Shown in pieces: positions 1 through 6,730 of a DNA stretch of 11,844 nucleotides. Position numbers and translations under genes: made by a program. The stretch covers positions 1-11,844 of the forward strand of contig CAKOGP040001998.1 of the NCBI GenBank assembly GCA_933822405.4, read 5' to 3'. Source of the DNA: Cylindrotheca closterium. Its lineage: Eukaryota > Bacillariophyta > Bacillariophyceae > Bacillariales > Bacillariaceae. Position 1 is the stretch's first letter, and each line of letters opens with the position of its first letter. The notes below the pieces were generated by a model that ran no database searches, had not been told where the DNA came from, and saw only the letters and a program-made list of their open reading frames with translations.

Positions 1-417
1 TCGCAACCACCTGCTCAAAACAATGAGGTATCTCCAGATCGGTCCGAATTCACTACGCCACCAAAAAAGAGGAAAAGCAAGGATACTTCCACGACTAAGA
101 GGAGCGTTGACAGGTCTAAGGCTGGTCTTAAGCCGCCCACTATGTCAACTCGTACCAGCACGTCTGTTCACTTTCAGCAGCCGAAGCAGCGCTCTCGGAA
201 CATGTCTCAGGTCCAGGTGGACACAACTCAGATGGAGGGTGATACTACTACAGCTGTGTCCCAGGACGAGAGCCTCTCATCTCTGACAGTGGCATCTCCG
301 GGAGGTGTACACCCATTCTTTCTCCCTTCTCCATCTGGCAAATCCGGTACTAGCGGATCTGCTAAGTTGCCTTCTTCGGCCGGCCGCGGAGCGCCTCGCT
401 TCGCGGCAGGGCCATGA
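1..417 (+). CDS. 3' end of an unrecognised protein with an NLS-like motif (partial)
   Basis: The frame is open from the first base of the window to a TGA at 415-417, so the start lies upstream and 138 C-terminal residues are visible. I do not recognise the family. Visible features are a PPKKRKSK segment (codons at about 61-84), which matches the classical monopartite nuclear localisation pattern, and a Ser/Thr/Gln-rich low-complexity body followed by a Gly/Ser/Ala-rich end over a very GC-rich stretch (about 378-420). No catalytic motif or membrane segment is seen. An internal ATG at 142 could start a 91-residue product, but the frame continues well upstream, so a truncated gene is the simpler reading. 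A run of 11 A lies 57 bp after the stop. It could be a nuclear protein tail or transposon-encoded. Inference only for nuclear location. Confidence 0.4.
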   Translation, partial: SQPPAQNNEVSPDRSEFTTPPKKRKSKDTSTTKRSVDRSKAGLKPPTMSTRTSTSVHFQQPKQRSRNMSQVQVDTTQMEGDTTTAVSQDESLSSLTVASPGGVHPFFLPSPSGKSGTSGSAKLPSSAGRGAPRFAAGP

Positions 418-473
418 GAGGCCCCAGGTCGTCTGCCGCTAGGTCACGGCGTGCAGGCAGAAGATCTCGAATG

Positions 474-484
474 AAAAAAAAAAA
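474..484 (+). repeat. A11 tract
   Basis: Eleven consecutive A, 57 bp downstream of the stop codon at 417, inside a 180-bp spacer that otherwise shows no gene. It may be a chance homopolymer, or the trace of a poly(A) tail from a retroposed copy. No target-site duplication was identified to decide. Confidence 0.5.
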
Positions 485-598
485 TACAAAAACAACACGC
501 ATATCCGGGTCCTCAAAACATCACTTTTGGTACTTCGCCTACACGATTTTTCTGTAGCGAAACGAAACTCGCTCCTCCTTTTTGCATCAAAACTGACA

Positions 599-1270
599 AT
601 GGGAAAGTCAAAGAACAACAAGAAAGTGGCAATCGCTGATAAACCTGTTAATTCTACGGCTCTTACTCAGGGTCGCATCAGTTTTTTGCAAAAAAGCCGA
701 GCCGAAACCGCCGAAATTCGATCGAAAAAGGAATCCGACGATTTGGACCCTCCAATTGTCAACAACAACAGCGACACCGAGATGGAGGAGGTTGAGTCTC
801 CACTGAAGTACGATTGCATTGTCCAGAACATCGATTTGTCTCAGTGGAACCTGCAAACCCTTGCCTATTTATGCACAATCCACCGTGCTCGTGGTCAACG
901 CAACAATAAAAAAGAAGTGGTCTTTGGAAACAAGCTGTTCTCGGCATGGGAGAACGAGCCCGATTTCCACTGGCCTTGTTTTGTGGAAAGTCCAGTGTTA
1001 GCTTTCCTCTTCCTCTTGTTTTCAGCAGGTTTCCAAGAGTTAGGGAATTCTTCAGGAAGACCTACTTTCTTCCTTCCATTCCTTCCATTCCTTGCCTTCT
1101 CCTCTTCCAAAGCATCAATTTGTGACCCCTCCCCGGATCTTTCCAGGGCTTGTACTCTAGAGAGAACCTGTTTACGGTCCTTAAAACCTTTGGTGGGAAA
1201 GTGGTCCTCCAAGAGCTTACGTCCCATCCAGTATATCCAGTCAAGCTCATCAGCAGAAATGTCATCATAG
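599..1270 (+). CDS. Unrecognised basic-N-terminus ORF, 3' half probably artefactual
   Basis: The start ATG at 599 has a good context (gacaATGgg) and gives 223 residues. The frame extends 72 bp further upstream but only to a TTG, so the ATG is preferred. The N-terminus is Lys/Asn-rich (MGKSKNNKK), followed by a charged region with an acidic patch (TEMEEVE) and then a helical-looking segment at about residues 80-110 with a Trp-Asn-Leu-Gln start and a later Lys-Lys. That segment is faintly reminiscent of a SAP-like DNA-binding helix pair, but I would not assign it. From about residue 100 onwards the frame runs antisense to the - strand reading frame at 895-2361, and after about residue 133 its composition (Phe/Leu/Ser runs) looks like the reverse of an acidic/basic protein. 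The real gene may therefore end or be interrupted near 985-1030. It may be a gene fragment cut by the - strand unit. Confidence 0.35.
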   Translation: MGKSKNNKKVAIADKPVNSTALTQGRISFLQKSRAETAEIRSKKESDDLDPPIVNNNSDTEMEEVESPLKYDCIVQNIDLSQWNLQTLAYLCTIHRARGQRNNKKEVVFGNKLFSAWENEPDFHWPCFVESPVLAFLFLLFSAGFQELGNSSGRPTFFLPFLPFLAFSSSKASICDPSPDLSRACTLERTCLRSLKPLVGKWSSKSLRPIQYIQSSSSAEMSS

Positions 1271-2361
1271 TCAATGTCCCTTTCCTGGAGGGTCTCTGCA
1301 TTGTCCTTTTTGCCCCTATAATATCCAACCGCAGCATTGCCCTCTGTATAGGCTTCATCACCTTCAACCAATTCAGCTGGTAACTCCAGAATGGTGTAGC
1401 TGGAATTTGGGTTGCAATTGAGCATGGGGTAATCTTTGGCATCAGAGACAGGGCTTAACAGAGCTTCCTCTTTATCGCTCTCAAAGTCTTCGTCCCCAGG
1501 TTGTGCCACTCTGTGGGAAGAGGCATAGGACAAGGTTGACAGCACTGAGTTTACCTCTGATGCAAATTTTCCGTCCTCCGGTGGTGGTGACAAATGCGGA
1601 TTTCCCTCATCTGGTGATGGTGGAGATTTTCTCTGCTGCGGTGGTGTTGATGGTGGTGGTGACCGTTAATCGTCAGGTGGTGTGGACACCCTGTCGTGTT
1701 GGAGAACAATGGAGGGAGCGCAGACGTCATAAAATAGGATTGTTGTTGTGTGTAAATAGCAAAGAAGTTTGGTCTGGTTCCAGCCTTGTTCTGGTGGAAA
1801 CTTGGACTGAGCTTTGGCTATTTGTAGCTCTCGTTTTAGTCGCTCAAATTCCTCCACAATGTGAGGAATGATAGCAAGATTAGCATAGAATTTGGATGGC
1901 GCTAGACGCATCCAAGTCAACGGCTTGGCGCGTTGAACAATTAATGTTGGGTCGAACACGAGCAAAAATTCCCAAAAGCGAGGCGACTTTTTGTCAGTAG
2001 TGATAACGCGTTGGGCCGTTGCGAGAGCAAACATCTCCTGCCTCCAAGCCTTCTTGTAGAGCCTGCAAAACTTTGACACTTTGAGTTTTGTGATGTAGGC
2101 AACAAGCGATCGTCCTTGCACTGCGCCATCCTCGGCGGTTTTGGAAGGAGGGGGCTGCTTGCGTTGGCTCTTTGAAGTCGTGGAATCAGGATTGTCCTTG
2201 GTTAACTCAATCGATGAAGGAGTGGTCCGATTCGGGCGAGTGTTGACCGTGACGTCCTGACCTTGGGGAACTTTGGATGGGCTTAACGTGCTATGGTTGT
2301 GCTCCTGGCTCTCATCGTAGAGAGAGCATACTAGTGCATTGATGTAGCTACTGTTGGACAT
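895..2361 (-). CDS. Unrecognised long reading frame interrupted by one in-frame TAA (short-intron gene or pseudogene)
   Basis: Reading leftward from ATG at 2361, the frame stays open for 231 residues to a TAA at 1666-1668. It then resumes in exactly the same frame and runs to 895 (489 codons in total). I do not recognise the family. The first half has a Thr/Ser/Pro-rich N-terminal tail, then a Lys/Trp/Phe-containing globular-looking stretch (about residues 85-195, including FWEFLLVFDP). The stop sits in a Pro/Ser-rich linker. The second half is acidic and Tyr-rich (DELDWIYWMG), then very basic with KRKRK at 1003-1017, which could act in nuclear import. A possible in-phase 54- or 57-nt intron (GTGTCC...GCAG or GCAGCAG) would remove the stop. 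The donor is weak, so a nonsense mutation is equally possible. The final 35 or so codons overlap the + strand ORF at 599-1270, so the C-terminus is uncertain. A degenerate N-terminal relative lies immediately upstream. Confidence 0.42.
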
Positions 2362-2761
2362 GATAGACGGTGATTGATATTGCTATTGGGGTGTATTTAC
2401 GGGGGTCTGAAGCGGCTGTGAGTAGATGATGAATGATTGATCTTGGGCCGAATATTCGGCGATGACCGTTGGCCTCCGATCGCTCTAATACATCTGCTTG
2501 GGACTTGGCAGTCCAGTCAGTCACGTTACGTGGGAAGAGCGGGCGGCCTTTCGTTGCGCCATCCTTGGCGGTTTCTGAAGGGTTTTGCTTGCTGCTGCGC
2601 TTGGGAGTCGTGATGGCAGGATTATCCTTTGTTAAAGCAATCGACGATTGAGTGGTCAAATTTGATCGGGTTTTTTCCTCGAGACATCCCTGACCTTGGT
2701 CAGCTACAGACATGATCAAATTCGGATCCTTCTCCGGCGGGTTGACGATGTTATCCTTCAT
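2348..2761 (-). CDS. Short ORF paralogous to the start of the adjacent - strand frame
   Basis: This 137-residue frame starts at ATG 2761 and ends 14 bp inside the start of the 2361-895 frame, in a different phase. Its middle (about residues 38-72) matches the neighbour's residues about 46-84. Shared landmarks are an SSI-LTKDNP segment, a TT-K--KQ-P segment and a final A-DGA--GR. The matching DNA copies lie about 433 bp apart. This indicates an internal tandem duplication followed by divergence. After the matched block the two proteins differ: here a basic LERSEANGHRR stretch follows. No domain is recognised. It may be a separate small gene, a 5' exon, or a decayed duplicate. I tested a simple intron (donor GTAAAT near 2395, acceptor CAACAG near 2345) and it does not restore the neighbour's frame. 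Confidence 0.3.
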   Translation of the reverse strand: MKDNIVNPPEKDPNLIMSVADQGQGCLEEKTRSNLTTQSSIALTKDNPAITTPKRSSKQNPSETAKDGATKGRPLFPRNVTDWTAKSQADVLERSEANGHRRIFGPRSIIHHLLTAASDPRKYTPIAISITVYHVQQ

Positions 2762-2904
2762 ATTAAAGTAAATTTCTTTCCTGTTTCAGCAACAACAACT
2801 GTTTTCCTTTGCATAGAAAACGCGTAGGACTGGTACAGTTTGGTTTTGGTGCTGTGCATGGAAAATAATCTTCTACCTTTTAGTTTTTGATTTTTGATTT
2901 CTGA
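2762..2904. other. Spacer between - strand ORF and copia remnant
   Basis: About 140 bp of AT-rich sequence with T-rich runs. No coding sequence or convincing promoter motif is seen. It separates the start of the - strand ORF at 2761 from the broken edge of the copia Pol fragment. Confidence 0.4.
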
Positions 2905-3111
2905 GTTTTATTCTTTATCACAGATCAAGTTGAGAAAGGAAATGTTAAGATCAAATACTGTCCAACTGACAATATGATTGCGGATTTTATGACTAAGCCA
3001 TTGCAAGGTGAGAAGTTTTGCAAGTTCAGAGATCTGATTCTTGGTCCACAGGAATATGTCAGACAAGTATGTATATGTTCAAATGAAAATACAAAACAAA
3101 ATAAACAGTGA
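2905..3111 (+). pseudogene. Truncated Ty1/copia Pol C-terminus (RNase H end)
   Basis: From 2911 the frame reads FFITDQVEKGNVKIKYCP, followed by TDNMIADFMTKPLQGEKF, and ends at TGA 3109-3111. The YCPTD...IADFMTKPLQG signature is the conserved tail of copia Pol just after RNase H and is diagnostic for the superfamily. An in-frame TGA lies at 2902-2904 and nothing upstream resembles integrase or reverse transcriptase. The element is therefore 5'-truncated, keeping roughly the last 65-70 codons of a polyprotein that is normally well over a thousand residues long. In an intact element the domain order would be Gag, protease, integrase, reverse transcriptase, RNase H. The residue pattern is one I associate with diatom copia lineages, which is inference. 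The fragment cannot be active. Confidence 0.88.
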
Positions 3112-3150
3112 ATGAGAGCATGTCCCATTGCTGCCAATGGTGATTGTCAC

Positions 3151-3163
3151 AATGGCAGGAGTG
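3151..3163 (+). other. Probable polypurine tract of the copia remnant
   Basis: The purine-rich string AATGGCAGGAGTG lies 40 bp after the Pol stop and directly abuts TGTTGGG at 3164. That is where a polypurine tract primes plus-strand synthesis next to a 3' LTR. Two pyrimidines interrupt it, so the call rests mainly on position. Confidence 0.45.
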
Positions 3164-3539
3164 TGTTGGGATATGACAAAATATGAGTTTTTACGTTCCA
3201 AAAGAAACTATTCAAGTACAAAGTTTTCGACACGTTCGATCGGACTTTGATTGTGATGTCGTGATTCGACGCAAGTCTGCCGGACAATCTGTATCCACAC
3301 AAAAAGGGGAAGACCCTATACAAGTGGAATATCGATGTTGTGTACGATGCAGTAGGGAATAATACAAGATGTCCCAAAGTACTGCATTCAACACAGAATT
3401 CTTGTAGAAGTCGAATCGAGTTCTGTAAACAAGGGATTTTCCAAGGGAAAATCGTTGAACTCACTTTTTGTGATTGAATCATCAATTCAAGCCAAACATT
3501 AATCAAATAGGAACAATTTCACTCAAAGTATACCTAACA
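3164..3539 (+). mobile_element. Probable 3' LTR of the copia remnant
   Basis: The left end TGTTGGGATATG directly follows the purine-rich tract and has the TG start expected of an LTR. The right end is less certain. CCTAACA at 3533-3539 is an imperfect inverted match to TGTTGGG (6 of 7) and gives a 376-bp LTR with TG...CA ends. No second LTR copy exists in the window to confirm the length, and no target duplication can be tested because the element's 5' end is missing. An alternative end near 4512 (...TTGTTACA) would make the LTR about 1.35 kb. No protein is encoded here convincingly. Confidence 0.4.
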
Positions 3540-3990
3540 CAGGAGAACTATTGTCGTGAAAGTGTTGTACAGTTGACTACAAATTTAGATTGCAGAGAGT
3601 TTGTTCTGAGAGCTAAAGGCACTCACGATAGAGCACATTTTGCTTTATTCTAACATTGAATGCAACAAAAGTGATATTGCGAACAATGCACTGAATCAAC
3701 GCGTTGGAGAAGTCAACACTCAAATGACACGTTTATATTATCAAGATGTCAGCTGGCAAATCTCCAAGAACAGCGCAAGCAGCTTCTGCAATCAGACGCA
3801 GTCTGAAAACTCATGTTTCCCAACAAATCAGGCAAATTCAAGTTCTTTGCTTTTATCATGACATGATTTCAAGAACATAAGAGCTGCTGTGTACGATTAT
3901 GAAATCTGTCAATTGGTCAACAAGTAATTCCAGGTGTGAAATCGACAAAAAGGTATTTGAAATCAACAAAAGGTAATTGAAACAATCAAA

Positions 3991-4183
3991 AAGCGGAATG
4001 ATTTGTTCCGGTTGGAACTGTCCCTGATGAGGGCCAAGGCTGTATGCCTCCTGCGCAGTGTCGCATTATGATCAAGGCGAAGGCTTTGTTCCCGTTGGAA
4101 CTCAATGCAAATGATCAAGAAGCGGAAGGCTTCGTTCCAGTTGGAACCGTCCCCAGAGAGGGCCAAGGCAGTATGCCTTCTGC
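3991..4183 (+). repeat. Imperfect tandem duplication, 129-bp period
   Basis: Positions 3991-4054 and 4120-4183 align over 64 bp without gaps, with roughly one mismatch in six. Both run from AAGCGGAA through GAGGGCCAAGGC to a TGCC-TCTGC-like end. A third partial copy of the central TTGTTCC-GTTGGAAC motif lies at about 4085-4101. The period is a multiple of three, but the reading phase carries stops, so coding constraint is doubtful. Confidence 0.7.
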
Positions 4184-4416
4184 CAAAGAGCAGCGCGATC
4201 GATCTCTTGTCCAAAACCGGTTCGTCCAATCTCCAGATGAGCAGGAAATGTTTCCTACTCAGAAAGACTCCTACCATCCACCATATGAATCGTTTTCTCC
4301 ACAAGATGCTCAAAACTTGCACCATCCTCCACATGGAAATCGTTTTCTCTTCCAGATGGACAAACCACTATCCCTCCAGTGGAATTGTTTCTGATTGTAA
4401 TCAGCTCTACCACCAT

Positions 4417-4440
4417 GAAGGATACGGACGCGTATCCTTC
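4417..4440. repeat. Perfect 10-bp hairpin with 4-nt loop
   Basis: GAAGGATACG at 4417-4426 is the exact reverse complement of CGTATCCTTC at 4431-4440, with a GACG loop. The flanks on the 3' side are pyrimidine- and T-rich (TTTACTCCTCTTTC). It could be a transcript-end or LTR-internal structure. Its function is not known from the sequence. Confidence 0.75.
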
Positions 4441-4958
4441 TTTACTCCTCTTTCAATCTAACCTATTTAATCAATACTTTTCTACAATTGAATCATTCAT
4501 ACTTTGTTACAGCATCGACCTCTGATCAAGAAGGTCCGATGATGAGCAGATACAAGGAATGAAGAGAAGTATTGTTCAATCCAGGCCCATGAAGAGAACA
4601 CAGAACAATTCGTGAGCATCTATTCCAAACGGCGCGACGGTAAAAACTGATTCTAATGTTAACCCTTGTGCGATGACTGTTTCTAAAGCTTTCAATCCTT
4701 CTCACAAATCTTGACTTTTGAGATCAACTTTTTCCACAGTTTATTTGGTATTGGCAAATCTACGGCAAAAGACGGACAGTTTTCTATTCACAGAATAATG
4801 TTTTGGTCGCAACTTTGTGACATGTGATCGACTTTCACAATCATCAAGTGAAACGGTTTGACAACATCCTTTCACTGCAATACAAGACACATTTTCAATC
4901 AATCTCTTGTTTTGGATTGTGGCTACTTGGACCTTTTGCATAGCAATATTATATTTCA

Positions 4959-5469
4959 GACGGTGATGCCTTCATCTTCAATGCAAAATATGAAGCTACG
5001 AGTGGGGCTGAAGTTGCTTCCACTCAACAACACAACAACAACAATTGGCGACCGTTCCAAACTACATTTCTCAAGGGACTTCCACATTTGAAGCAATTGC
5101 TGTGCTATGATGTATTCTTCTTTTGAGACAAACTAAGAGTTGTGCACAATTGTCGCACTACAACAAATATCAATGCGATTGAAATCAGTTCTTGAGGTTG
5201 CTTCCTACTACAAAGCACTACATGGTTTGAAGGGCAAGATGTGGACTTCTGATGTGGACTTCTACATTGACTATGTTGAAATCGTTTTGAATTTCTATGA
5301 CAAAAACATGCAGTTGAACACTGGTCGAACAGCTTCACATGATACATTGGCTGACCCATGACCGTGGCGACCTTTGACGGTGAAAAACCAAGTAGATGCG
5401 ATCCTCAAAATGCATGTTCCTTCCAACATTGCTAACAACCAAGGTGTTGGGACTCTAGAAGCTCCTTAG
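4959..5469 (+). pseudogene. Decayed coding sequence with nonsense codons and a 13-bp duplication frameshift
   Basis: From GAC at 4959 one phase reads an ordinary-looking protein: DAFIFNAKYEATSGAEV, an Asn-rich patch, then WRPFQTTFLKGLPHLKQLL. TGA stops at 5122-5124 and 5191-5193 interrupt it, but the phase continues to WFEGQDVDF near 5250. There the 13-mer GATGTGGACTTCT is present twice in tandem (5238-5250, 5251-5263), which moves the frame by one. Downstream in the shifted phase the protein-like text resumes (YIDYVEIVLNFYDKNMQ...) through TGA 5359-5361 to TAG 5467-5469. An acceptor-like TATATTTCAG ends at 4959, so an upstream exon may once have existed. I do not recognise the family. It could be a Gag-like piece of the neighbouring retroelement or a dead host gene. 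Confidence 0.4.
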
Positions 5470-5803
5470 GTTGAGTACAGAACTAGACCTTAGTCATCAG
5501 GTCCACGTAAGCACTCTCAAGTGCCTTTCTACAGACATTTATAATTCTCTCTTTAACTCTTCTGTAAAGGTTGGGTTAGGCGGATTGGAAAGAATATAGG
5601 CTTCGCCTAGTTTTTCGGAAGCTGGAGAATTCCTTTCTCACTGGGACGTCCCCCAAACAACTCCACTTTTGAGCCATCCCCCCTCTAACAACAGACAGAA
5701 GAAGTGCGCTCTCGCGCACTATCAGATGAAAACTCCCAGCAACCGTTATCCCTGATGCTCTCAAATTCTCAAAGTTGTCCCATCATTTGAGAGACAAGGG
5801 AAT
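5470..5803 (+). promoter_or_regulatory. Upstream region of the SFT2-like gene
   Basis: A 334-bp stretch with no supported gene that must contain the promoter and 5' UTR of the gene starting at 5804. No clear TATA box is seen. Two hairpins stand out: TAGGC-TTC-GCCTA (5597-5609) followed by TTTTT, and a 7-bp perfect stem AGTGCGC-TCTC-GCGCACT (5703-5720). Small antisense frames here have no recognisable content. Confidence 0.35.
5703..5720. repeat. 7-bp GC-rich hairpin upstream of the SFT2-like gene
   Basis: AGTGCGC (5703-5709) pairs exactly with GCGCACT (5714-5720) around a TCTC loop, 84 bp before the ATG. It lies where a 5' UTR or core promoter would be. Any role is inference. Confidence 0.55.
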
Positions 5804-6561
5804 ATGTGGAATTACGCCAGATTGTCAAGCACAGATGTGGAAGAGCCTCTGGGATTTTACGAAGATGAAGAGTCAAGGGCCCAGCGAAATGCAGAAGAAG
5901 ACGCGCAGGCTTGGGGGCATTGTCCAAATTGGTTTGTGAACATGATTCCAGAATTATCGCTTCAAGAGCGATTGTTGGGATGTGCCACCTGTATGATATG
6001 TGGCTGTAAGTAGTACATTGCCGATACACCTGAGGCATCTTAAAATCTTAATCTTTGTTACGTCTGATGCTCTTTTGGCTCACTCTCTTCAACGGCATTT
6101 GCAAATACCCTGTTGTTCAAATCAACGAATGAACGAACTAACCAAACGATGAAACAATTCATAAAAAACGAATAGATCTGCTGAGCATCGGGTCCCTGTT
6201 GAGAATGAAGGACTTAATGGTCGGAAATCCCGTACCTTTGGTTTCAACGGTTACATTTGGAAATATCATCTCCCTATGCGGGACTTTCTTTTTGGCAGGG
6301 CCGAGATCCCAATTGCGACGAATGTTTCACGCTTCTCGTCGAAATGCGTCATTCATGTACTTGGGGAGTCTGAGTATCACATTTGCTCTTTTGTTGATGC
6401 CCCGCTTCTTGGGACGGGGATTGGTCCTGTTTGTACTCCTTCTAAGTCAATATGCCTCCATATCCTGGTACTGCCTTTCATACGTTCCATTTGGAAGAGA
6501 ATTACTTGAGAAGTGTTTCCGTCTAATGATGGCCTCCAATAGCAACGATACCGAAGAATAA
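5804..6561 (+). CDS. SFT2-family vesicle transport membrane protein (two exons)
   Basis: Exon 1 is 5804-6005 and exon 2 is 6176-6561, giving 195 residues; the split codon becomes Tyr68. SFT2/GOT1 family proteins are small tetraspanning Golgi proteins that act in vesicle fusion and endosome-to-Golgi transport (yeast Sft2 suppresses a sed5 syntaxin defect). The protein has a charged cytosolic N-terminus (about residues 1-52) and four hydrophobic segments at about 54-76, 87-107, 124-142 and 147-168. It also carries the family's two hallmarks: FGNIISLCGTFFLAGP (95-110) with a basic QLRRMF after it, and YCLSYVPFGRELLEKC (166-181). The start is fixed by an in-frame TGA at 5753-5755 with no other ATG between. 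Length is normal for the family. The next gene converges from the right. Family identity is strong; the exact paralogue is not resolvable. Confidence 0.93.
6006..6175 (+). other. Spliceosomal intron of the SFT2-like gene
   Basis: The 170-bp intron begins GTAAGT at 6006 and ends AATAG at 6175, in phase 1. Without it, exon 1 would run into TAG after two codons. With it, the product continues smoothly from CMICG through YLLSIGSLL, completing the first membrane segment. The interior has several in-frame stops and no coding look. Confidence 0.9.
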
Positions 6562-6730
6562 TTCAGGGTTGTTGCATCACCTGTAGATTAAGTTGCCGAG
6601 CATCGGTCGGAGAAAAACCGATCACCGAGAAAACACCGCGATTCGAATCAACATCACCAGCTGAAAAATCATGTAATCGTGTTGTAGATTGTTGCGTTGA
6701 ACTCATCACTATTTTAATCATACCTTAGAT
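6562..6730. other. Convergent 3' spacer with hairpin
   Basis: 169 bp between the stop of the SFT2-like gene and the stop of the ARS2-like gene must hold both 3' UTRs and both cleavage signals. ATCGGT (6602-6607) pairs with ACCGAT (6617-6622) across a 9-nt A-rich loop, within a longer imperfect GAGCATCGG...CCGATCACCG context. No canonical AATAAA is visible on either strand. Confidence 0.5.

Larger units (their letters stand above)
3540..4958. other. Gene-poor, repeat-bearing decayed region
   Basis: I see no convincing gene. Short frames (for example 3640-3861 and 4044-4394, + strand) lack recognisable domains, and the second runs across tandem repeats. Structure present: a 129-bp-period imperfect duplication at 3991-4183, a related pair around 4285-4360 (ATCGTTTTCTC with similar flanks), a perfect hairpin at 4417-4440, and a good acceptor-like TATATTTCAG just before the decayed coding segment that starts at 4959. 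The most likely reading is old transposon or LTR-proximal DNA, by inference from the adjoining copia fragment. Confidence 0.4.

Noticed and set aside
2345..2395. Intron joining the 2761-2348 frame to the 2361-895 frame
   Set aside because: The donor and acceptor candidates put the join in a phase that meets a stop within a few codons.
3212..3506. - strand frames within the probable LTR
   Set aside because: No domain, and they sit wholly in sequence explained by the retroelement end.
5769..6038. - strand frame across SFT2 exon 1
   Set aside because: It lies antisense to a family-matched exon and runs over the intron donor; no similarity is recognised.
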